NCBI GenBank assembly: GCA_036768485.1
Contig: JAVLUZ010000273.1
Coordinates: forward strand, 1,541,799 to 1,605,798
Length of the DNA stretch: 64,000 nucleotides
Origin: Mermis nigrescens
Lineage: Eukaryota; Nematoda; Enoplea; Mermithida; Mermithidae
Reading direction: 5' to 3'
Part shown: in pieces, positions 58,701-64,000 of the stretch
Layout: the number at the start of each line of letters is the position of its first letter
Numbering within the stretch: position 1 is the stretch's first letter
Translations under genes and position numbers: made by a program
Notes under the pieces: generated by a model
Seen by the model: only the letters and a program-made list of their open reading frames with translations
What the model was told of the DNA's origin: nothing
Database searches by the model: none

Positions 58701-61700
58701 AGTTGGTTGGTTGCTTGGTTAGTTGGTTAATTGTACATTTAGTTGGTTTGGTTGGTTGGTTGGTTGGCTATTTAGTTGGTTGGTTGGCCATTTAGTTGGT
58801 TGGTTGACTATTTGGTCCGTTGCTTGGTTGGCCGTTTAGCTGGTTGGTTGGTTGCTTGGCCATTTAGTTGGTTGGTTGGTTCGTTGGTTGGTTGGTTGGT
58901 TGGTTGGTTGGTTGGTTGGTTGGTTGGTTGTTTGGTTGGTTGGTTGGTCGGTTTGTTGGTTGGTTGGCCATTTACTTAGTTGCTTCGTTGGTTGGTTGGC
59001 TGATTGGTTCGTTGGCCATTTAAATGGTTGGTTGATTGGTTGTTTATTAGTTGGTTAGCCATTTAGTTGGTTGGTTGGTTAGTTGGTTGGCCATTTAGTT
59101 GGTTAGTGGTTGGTTGACCATTTACATAATTCGTTGGTTGGTTGGCCGTTTAGCTGGTTGGTTGGTTGTTCGTTTAGCTGGTTGGTTGGTTGGCCATTTA
59201 GTTGGTTGGTTGGTTGGTTGGCCATTGAGTTTGCTGGTTGGTTAGTTAGTTGGTTGGTTGGTTGATTGGCCAGCTAGTTGGTTGACTGGTTGGCTGGCTG
59301 ATTGATTTTGCTTGATTTTTCATTATCTCTCAATCTTTCCTTATCTATCTTTTCACTTTTATTCCAATTTAAATCTTAATTTTCTATGGCCACCGGCCAG
59401 AGGTTCTATGTGTACCGGTTGGCCATAGGGTAGTCAAAGTAGACGGTATTCTCCACCTATGGTAGTGTATTTTAGCTAATTTCTGGGTCTCTAAGGGCAA
59501 AAACCACTAAGAATCGTCTTTAAACGGCGCAAACCGCCGGAAAATTTGACATTTTTTCTTTGAAATGCAGTTTCTACCAAAAGATATGTAGAACATACAA
59601 TAGTGATAGCGAAAACGAGCTGAATGATCAAGTTTATTAGCAATTTGTCACTACTGTGCCTGTCATTTGCATACCTACCTTTGAATAAAATTTGAATAAT
59701 AGCTTATTAAGCTTTGAACTCTATTACACTAATCAATCATATTGCTACTGTACCACATCACATGGAGCATATATGTCCTATATTGTTTATACTCATATAC
59801 TCATATATATCTATAACAAATCCTCGGCCCTCGGCCTCGGCTGAGGCAAGGATTTCAAAGTCCTCGGCCTCGGCCGAGGGAAAAAAGACCCTCGTCCGAT
59901 CGCTAGTTTAAGCATACCTCTAATTGTAAGTATAGTAATTTCACAAATTTTTTTAGTGTTGCAGGTACTTTCAGTAGGTACATATCGTTTCGTTTTTTTT
60001 CTAGAAATTGCATGGTGTCAGTTTTTTAATGCTGAAAATATAGAAATTCGTTAATCCGGCCGAGAACTTCTGACTTTTTATGTCGTTTTGTTATAATTTT
60101 GTGCGTTTTTTGAGTAAACAAGACAAAAGTTATTAATCCGGCGCGAAATACCGGAAAAATTTTGATATTATTACTACTTTAAGGTAGCAGAAAATATTCC
60201 ATGAGCTCACAATCGCCTGACAGTACATATGTACATACTGTGTCTGTCTGACCCCTCAACAGAGCTAATGCTCCTGACAGCATGGAAATTCTGGTGGAAG
60301 AAGGGAGTGAAATTTTCAGTGTCTTTTTTGGGCTAAAAAATGGCGGATACGCGTCAAAAATATCGTTTTTGGGCGTCTCTGACGATGCTATATTTTTCTA
60401 GAGCATAAACTAAAAAATTTCGAAAAAAATCAGGAAAGTCGAACAAAAGGCACAATATATAGGTCAAAACACGAGTAATAGGCGCGAAACGCCGAAAATT
60501 GACATTTCAAAGCAAATAGATAGTTAAAAACGCCTAAAAAAGCTTTTTTCTACGAATTTTCGGAAACATCTGGAAGCTTTTGCAAAATCGTTAATTCTGG
60601 GGGGGTAAAAAAATTGCAGGGGGGAATTTTCATGAGGGGGGGGTTGAAAATCCCCCTATCCTCCCAAGATCATGTATATATGTGTCTGAATCTCAGCGGA
60701 GTGGTGCCCCTCACCCCTATAAGTGCATGTAAGTTTTATGACTATTTTCAGATAATTTCTGTCTTTCATTTAGAATGGTGCTAGTATAACGGCAAGTGAT
60801 AAACAGGGTTGGAATTGCCTGGTTCACGCCGCGAATTGTAATCACACCTTCCTGGTGAAATCGCTGTTGAAAAAGGGCGCTAATCCAAACCAAGTGTAAT
60901 GAAATGATTAGAAATATTTCAGTCGCTTGCTTGTCGCTTCACTTTGATATTTTCAGACTGGATGCTTCTGGAAATACTCCTTTCCTGATTGCTTGCTCTG
61001 ATGGAAACCAGCTAGTCGTTCAGAACTATTTGGAAGCTGTGAGTAAATTTTTATAATAGTTTCATCCTGTAACTTTTACCGTGTCATTTTCCTGCAAATC
61101 AAATTGTTGACTTGTAATTATGATTCACCTAATTAATTTTGATATTGTATTTAAATAAGAAATAACAAAAATTAGGTTGTTAGTGTTACCAATTTTACTT
61201 CTGGCTATTGCCGATCTGTGCCCAGACTGTTTTTCTCACTGATGGCTCAAAAATGCGTCGCAAAATTAATAATTGCATTCACTGACGTACATATGTGTTC
61301 ACTGCCATTGTCTTGCGCTGGCTGTTGCTGATGGCTTTTATCTTTTAATTTTTCCTTTTTTCCTTTTAAAACTTTTTTCTTTTTTGAACATATTTTTCAT
61401 GTAAAATTATTAAAATTATACGTTTGAGTTACGAGCAGTGTTTTTTGTACAAGGTCCCTATGTACATTTACAAAGATAGTCCCAAAAGTCTTTGTACATT
61501 CTGTGCATGCAAATTTTCGGGTACTATAATATGATGCAGTAGCGCTTCAAAGTGATAAAATCGGGTTTTTCGATCTTAGTGTATTTTATCTAATTTCTGG
61601 GTTTCTGACATTAATAAATACCAAAAATAGTCTTAAAACGGCGCAAAGTGCCAAAAAATTTGACATCTTACCTTTCCTATATAGAACGCACAATTACTTA

Positions 61701-63921
61701 TTTCGGTGCGAAGCGCCAAAAAATTTTTTTTCGAGAATTTTAGACATTTTTAAAGTTTTTGTCTCCCTAAAAATTGTTGTAAATGTACAAAGGCGGTCCC
61801 GAAAGGTCTTTGTACTTCAGTAAAAATTAGCCGAATTTAAAAAAACCCGTCGTTACAAGCAGACATGCACAGCATGGGATTTCTTGGTGGTCAAATCCTA
61901 AAGTGTCCTTTTTGGGTCCAAAAATAATGGGTACGCGTCAAAAACATTGTTTTTTGGCGTTTCTGATGATGCTCTATCTTTCTAGAGTATAAAAACATGG
62001 AAAAATTTCGAAAAATATCGAAAAAGTCGAATAAATTGAACAATGTATAGGTTAAAGCATGCCGAAAATTTGGTACTTTCGAGCAAATATGTAGATAGCT
62101 AAAAACACTTAAAAAAGGCACTTTTTCTACCGATTTTCGGCGTAGTTTTAGAAACTTTTGAAAAATCGTTACTTCTAGGGGGTGAAGAGATTTTTGCGGG
62201 GTGAAACTTTTTCTGTGAGGGATGAAACCTCCCCGATGATCATGTATGGTTACTAGAGATGCAGCGGATACCCGCACCCGCTATTACCCGCTTCTTTTTT
62301 GGTACCCGCACCCGCACCCGCTATTCCAAAATTTTGCTACCCGCACTCGCACCCGCTAAAAATATTATGATAAAACAGCGGGTGGCGGATAATAATAATT
62401 AGAATTTACGAAAAGACAAAACGATTCTGAGGCAGTGGCACGTTAATGAAAAAACCAAAATGTATAACAGTGAGTTCTAACGTACCAGTACAAATGGGAA
62501 AAGCGAACATCTACTTGTAATGAGTCATATTTTTAGGTACCCACTGGACTGCAGCATACATGTTCAAGCTCTCTTATGGTTAATTCCAATTATGCGAATT
62601 ATGCTTTTTTAAAAAAGAAGGGTCTACGTGCCAGTCTTTACATGCATCAGTTCAACCACTCTAGCGTGCGTAGAGATATTATGCAGCAATGTATTGTACA
62701 TTGCTTTTTAAAGACGAAATAGGACGTTTTGGCACCGCCGTTTTGGCGCCATACTCGTAATATTATTAATTATTTACATTTCATTTATGATTAAAGTATA
62801 ATACAGATTCTGAAAAGCCCATTCAATTCTCTACGTGATGGTACAAATTACTTTTAGAATATCCTTGAATTTGATGAGATAATCAAACGCATCTAAAATA
62901 CACTGGATTTTTTACAGTTTTTCAGTCGTACACAAATTAATACTCATCGATTCTGAATATATAATTTACTTTAAAATTGCTTCAAAATTAATTTAGTTAA
63001 AATATTTTTTAAGTTGCTGGCGCCAAAACGGCGGCGCCAAAACGTCGTAGACCCTTTTTAAGAATAGAATGACAACATTTGTATTCTGCTAAGTGCAAAT
63101 ATACATATTACTCAAATTGGTCAATGGTTCAATCATTGACAATTTACTTATCCTTAGTCTGCAAATTTAATTCATTGAGAGTGTAGTCTGCAAATAAAAA
63201 GACGATCAGCTTGAAGATTAATACGAATTTTACACACAGTAAATGACTGCATTATGCGGACGAAAAAACGGAGCATTTTTAGCCCTATTTATATTATGCT
63301 ATATCTCACTGCTAAACCCGCCACCCGTACCCGCTATTTTTAAGGTGCGACACCCGCACCCGCAAAAGCAAAATTTTGGTACCCGCACCCGCTATTCCAA
63401 AAAATGTGCACCCGCTGCACCCCTAATGGTTACAAAACAAGGTGCATACAGTGCTTTAAATTACCTATAAACTCGTACATATGTATAAGCGTGGTCATCC
63501 TAACCTGCTGGGAGAAAGTTAGTTTTCGTCGAATTTTTCTCAACTTCACAGTTATCGAAATTAGGCTTTTATTCTTACCGAAAACTAGGCCTGTTGGTAT
63601 TTTTAATAAAAATGAAGGCATCATCCTTTTTAGTTTTAAATATGCACGACGTATGTGTATATGTGTACCTTAAGAATATACAGCAAATTTATCATATTTG
63701 AGTATTGTGTTTTATTTGTGATTCTGTATGGCCATTGTATTCATTTTTTGTCTTATTAATCGTAATGTAAAATGTTACCATTATTCCCAAAATTATATTC
63801 TACCAGGGAGCTGATATTGATTATCGCAATGGCAATGGAGAAAATGGCATTGCGCTAGCTGCTCGCCATAATCATATGCAGATTATTAGACTTCTAGAAA
63901 AGCACAAGACAGCGGAAGTCG
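49639..63921 (+). CDS. ANKS3-like ankyrin-repeat protein (five exons, continues beyond window)
   Basis: Exons 49639-49754, 50657-50852, 60774-60895, 60957-61038 and 63807-63921 join in phase for 210 codons with no stop. The product is a run of ankyrin repeats: [20 protein letters not shown], then [44 protein letters not shown] and [20 protein letters not shown]. The order and wording ([39 protein letters not shown] in the vertebrate protein) point to ANKS3, an ankyrin and SAM protein that works with nephronophthisis proteins at cilia. The SAM domain would lie further downstream and is not seen. Intron 2 is 9.9 kb. The start is chosen because an in-frame stop precedes it and the exon 1/2 phase fits. 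Another ANKS member is the main alternative. Confidence 0.85.
49755..50656. other. ANKS3-like intron 1
   Basis: Holds the small MITE at 50016-50163. The rest is unassigned AT-rich DNA. Confidence 0.4.
50016..50163. mobile_element. Small hAT-like MITE, 148 bp
   Basis: CACTGTTTTTTGCAC left and TGCACAAAAAAACAGTG right. Flanks CATGACAC and CATGGCAG agree at six of eight. Contains GATCTTTGTACATC as in the longer MITEs. Confidence 0.65.
50657..50852 (+). CDS. ANKS3-like exon 2
   Basis: Acceptor GTTTAATTAAG and donor TTGCAA|GTATGT. Two full ankyrin repeats, with both TPLMYAA and TALMLAA signatures and [15 protein letters not shown] between them. The strongest single piece of evidence for the gene. 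Confidence 0.92.
50853..51159. other. ANKS3-like intron 2, left edge
   Basis: Nothing recognised before the hAT-2 left end. Confidence 0.3.
51160..51262 (+). mobile_element. hAT-2 left end with CCTCGG repeats
   Basis: CTATGGATCGGACGAGG then (CCTCGG)n and GGCCGAGGGTAAGGTGAAAA. Matches, inverted, the end at 59818-59906 (CCTCGTCCGATCGCTAG). A transposase relic follows at 51363. The two ends may bound one 8.7-kb much-interrupted element. The flanks CTTATAGC and GTTTAAGC agree at only five of eight. Confidence 0.6.
51363..51693 (+). pseudogene. hAT transposase fragment (hAT-2), catalytic-region part
   Basis: Reads [18 protein letters not shown], then [18 protein letters not shown] and [16 protein letters not shown]. 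The spacing Y.A.T.HFID..W.L, then DNGAN...A, then C..H.L.L.V is the hAT RNase H-like core as in ZBED/hobo-type transposases, with the second catalytic Asp in CDNGAN. Cut at about 51693 by a MITE after ...AKVYSILS. The insertion alone kills it. Confidence 0.85.
51694..52110 (+). mobile_element. hAT-like MITE pieces interrupting the transposase
   Basis: CAGTGTTTTTTTACAAGGTCC opens a copy that stops near 51872, where CAGTGGTTTTTTTGTCCTCGG begins a second, inverted piece with GGCGCTTCGCGTC at 52004. This is either two truncated copies back to back or one rearranged copy. Confidence 0.65.
52111..53329. other. Unassigned, mildly repetitive block
   Basis: Less AT-rich than its surroundings. Words such as TTTGAAACACTCTGTCTG / GTTTGAAACACTCTCTAT, GTTGAT(A/G)(A/C) and GGAAACACAGTTTGATAAGG recur, suggesting old duplications. 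Minus-strand frames at 52549-53212 have no recognised domain. The transposase downstream half was not found here. Confidence 0.35.
53330..53760. other. Extremely AT-rich block
   Basis: Over 400 bp of TTATT/AATAA-rich sequence, with no gene or ordered repeat. Confidence 0.6.
53917..54159 (+). repeat. Orphan repeat family F
   Basis: ACATGGCCGACCTGGGGTCAG, AAAATGACCTCAAAACTGG, ACGTTATTATACAATTTC, then GTGCATGTCTGGTCGTG. Collinear with 25310-25605. Confidence 0.68.
54430..55130. repeat. Unassigned repeat block with GCGAAGC-type hairpins
   Basis: CGCGCTTCGCGCC at 54630 and GGCGTTTCGCGCC at 54884, TTTTTCGACG near 54425 and CACGTGAAGGGCAAATTTTTG near 55045. Related in style to family H but not alignable by eye. 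Confidence 0.4.
55200..56130. repeat. Degenerate tandem repeat, period about 135 bp
   Basis: The order (CT)GAAGAA(C/A)AA..AATGCAGTAATTATG, AGCGCTG/AAGCGT, AAATTT, AACGTT.., GAGCTAAATTTTGCA recurs near 55240, 55730, 55800, 55900 and 55975. Heavily diverged. Confidence 0.5.
56131..56700. other. Spacer
   Basis: A 105-codon plus-strand frame (56227-56544) has a hydrophobic middle segment but no recognised family, acceptor or phase match to the ANKS3-like exons. Not called. Confidence 0.3.
56701..59300 (+). repeat. GGTT-rich array, 2.6 kb
   Basis: (GGTT)n runs of 2-12 units separated by GGCCATTTAGTT, GCTTGG, GATTGG and GGTAAT variants. A higher-order unit of about 30-40 bp, with longer blocks duplicated (for example 57540-57700 against 58140-58290, and 57830-58060 against 58440-58690). 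It lies in intron 2 of the ANKS3-like gene. [13 protein letters not shown] frames are by-products. Confidence 0.95.
59301..59817. other. Spacer with a half MITE
   Basis: 59440-59600 (TGGTAGTGTATTTTAGCTAA, GGGTCTCTAAGGGCAAAAAC, GGCGCAAACCGCC) is one half of the CAGTGTTTTTTTGTAC MITE without its ends. The rest is unassigned. Confidence 0.45.
59818..59906 (+). mobile_element. hAT-2 right end with CCTCGG repeats
   Basis: (CCTCGG)n, GAGGCAAGGATTTCAAAGTCC and CCCTCGTCCGATCGCTAG. Same layout as 3698-3818 and inverted to 51160-51262. Confidence 0.65.
59907..60276. other. Spacer
   Basis: Contains GGCGCGAAATACCGG near 60140. Otherwise unassigned. Confidence 0.3.
60277..60690 (+). repeat. Orphan repeat family H, long copy
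   Basis: GACAGCATGGAAATTCTGG to CTCCCAAGATCATGTATAT, about 414 bp, with GGCGCGAAACGCC at 60481 and G-tracts near the right end. Confidence 0.72.
60774..60895 (+). CDS. ANKS3-like exon 3
   Basis: Acceptor TTTCATTTAG and donor CAAGT|GTAATG. Encodes [20 protein letters not shown], then [14 protein letters not shown] of exon 2 continues directly into NGA, the expected ankyrin loop. Confidence 0.9.
60957..61038 (+). CDS. ANKS3-like exon 4
   Basis: Acceptor GATATTTTCAG and donor GAAGCT|GTGAGT. GT of exon 3 plus A gives Val, then [19 protein letters not shown] and VVQNYLEA. The intron before it is only 61 bp. Confidence 0.88.
61039..61436. other. ANKS3-like intron 4, left part
   Basis: AT-rich, nothing recognised before the MITE. 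Confidence 0.3.
61437..61851 (+). mobile_element. hAT-like MITE, 415 bp, 8-bp target duplication
   Basis: CAGTGTTTTTTGTACAAGG left. Flanks GTTACGAG (61429-61436) and GTTACAAG (61852-61859) differ by one base. Contains GGTGCGAAGCGCC at 61705 and the CTTTGTAC...GTACAAAG pairs. Confidence 0.85.
61870..62247 (+). repeat. Orphan repeat family H
   Basis: CAGCATGGGATTTCTTGG to CCCCGATGATCATGTATGG. hAT-4 inserted at its right end. The minus ORF at 61891-62277 is a by-product. Confidence 0.7.
62254..63425. mobile_element. hAT-4 element, 1172 bp, exact 8-bp target duplication
   Basis: TAGAGATGCAGCGG left and CCGCTGCACCCCTA right, flanked by ATGGTTAC at 62246-62253 and 63426-63433. ACCCGC(ACCCGC)n with TATTCCAAAA and CAAAATTTTG(G/C)TACCC sits inside both ends in inverse orientation. 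No transposase is recognisable in the AT-rich interior, so it is non-autonomous. Contains GGCGCCGTTTTGGCGCC-like inverted words near 62735 and 63020. Confidence 0.92.
63434..63806. other. ANKS3-like intron 4, right part
   Basis: No gene or repeat recognised. Confidence 0.35.
63807..63921 (+). CDS. ANKS3-like exon 5
   Basis: Acceptor TATTCTACCAG and donor [33 protein letters not shown], then [22 protein letters not shown] of exon 4 runs into GADI, again an ankyrin loop. The gene continues beyond the window. The last 79 bases are intron, with GGCGAAGCG at 63980. Confidence 0.88.
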
Positions 63922-64000
63922 GTAAACTTTTTTCAAAGATATATTAATGCACACTCTCATCAAAGATTTGCATAAGGGGGGCGAAGCGAACCCAACATAA

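Noticed and set aside
56701..59300. Trp/Leu/Val/Gly-rich ORFs such as WLVGWPFSW
   Set aside because: Simple translation of the GGTT array, interrupted wherever the repeat changes phase.
56701..59300. Telomeric or subtelomeric repeat
   Set aside because: GGTT with GGCCATTT spacers is not a known telomere unit, and it sits inside an intron whose exons continue on both sides.
1..64000. tRNA, rRNA or snRNA genes
   Set aside because: Scanned by eye for tRNA box motifs and conserved rRNA words, and none was convincing. A covariance-model search would be the decisive test.

Overview
This is metazoan nuclear DNA: AT-rich, intron-rich (GT-AG introns with typical GTAAGT/TTTCAG sites) and crowded with transposons. 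There are no operons, tRNA, rRNA or CRISPR arrays that I can see. The organism cannot be named from this window. The bestrophin reads like an invertebrate protein, possibly ecdysozoan or nematode-like, but that is only an impression. Two host genes on the + strand can be reconstructed exon by exon, and almost everything else is mobile or repetitive DNA.

Host gene 1 (about 16.2-26.9 kb) is a bestrophin-family chloride channel. Six exons with matching splice phases give about 368 residues. These cover the whole channel core, with neck residues I76/F80/F84 and the acidic calcium-clasp motif NPFGEDDEDFE. Its 3-kb first intron holds two copies of a CCCACC-type minisatellite in opposite orientation. 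Host gene 2 (49.6 kb to beyond the window end) is an ANKS3-like ankyrin-repeat protein. Five exons are visible, and they are interrupted by a 9.9-kb intron that holds transposase debris and a 2.6-kb GGTT-rich array.

Mobile DNA by region: (a) 1-1.4, 9.8-11.2, 13.5-15.9 and 27.7-30.2 kb hold a repeat family (here Rep1) that ends in a fixed hairpin and is full of GTGTAAA/TTTACAC motifs. (b) 3.8-7.1 kb is the 3' part of an LTR retrotransposon with a broken gag-like gene and a 1059-bp LTR. A 1060-bp solo LTR in inverse orientation lies at 35.3-36.3 kb with a TAAG target duplication. (c) Four hAT-type families are present, each with its own short subterminal repeat: hAT-1 (CCGGGG, 38-47.7 kb), hAT-2 (CCTCGG, 3.7, 51.2 and 59.8 kb), hAT-3 (AGTCC, 8.7-9.8 kb) and hAT-4 (ACCCGC, 62.3-63.4 kb). 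Several have exact 8-bp target duplications, and three have transposase remnants. (d) A 350-460-bp hAT-like MITE (CAGTGTTTTTTTGTAC ends) is found many times, twice inside one hAT-1 copy. (e) Tc1/mariner-like foldback MITEs with TA duplications lie at 12.0 and 30.2 kb. (f) A LINE reverse-transcriptase C-terminus lies at 48.3-48.8 kb. (g) Several short orphan families (called F, G, H, I, J here) recur across the window, many carrying the stable mini-hairpin core GCGAAGC.

The most notable non-genic signals are the GCGAAGC hairpin shared by unrelated repeat families, the hairpin-ended Rep1 family, the inverted minisatellite pair in the bestrophin intron, the quadruplex-prone GGTT array in the ANKS3-like intron, and a roughly 107-nt precursor-like hairpin at 43.76 kb.
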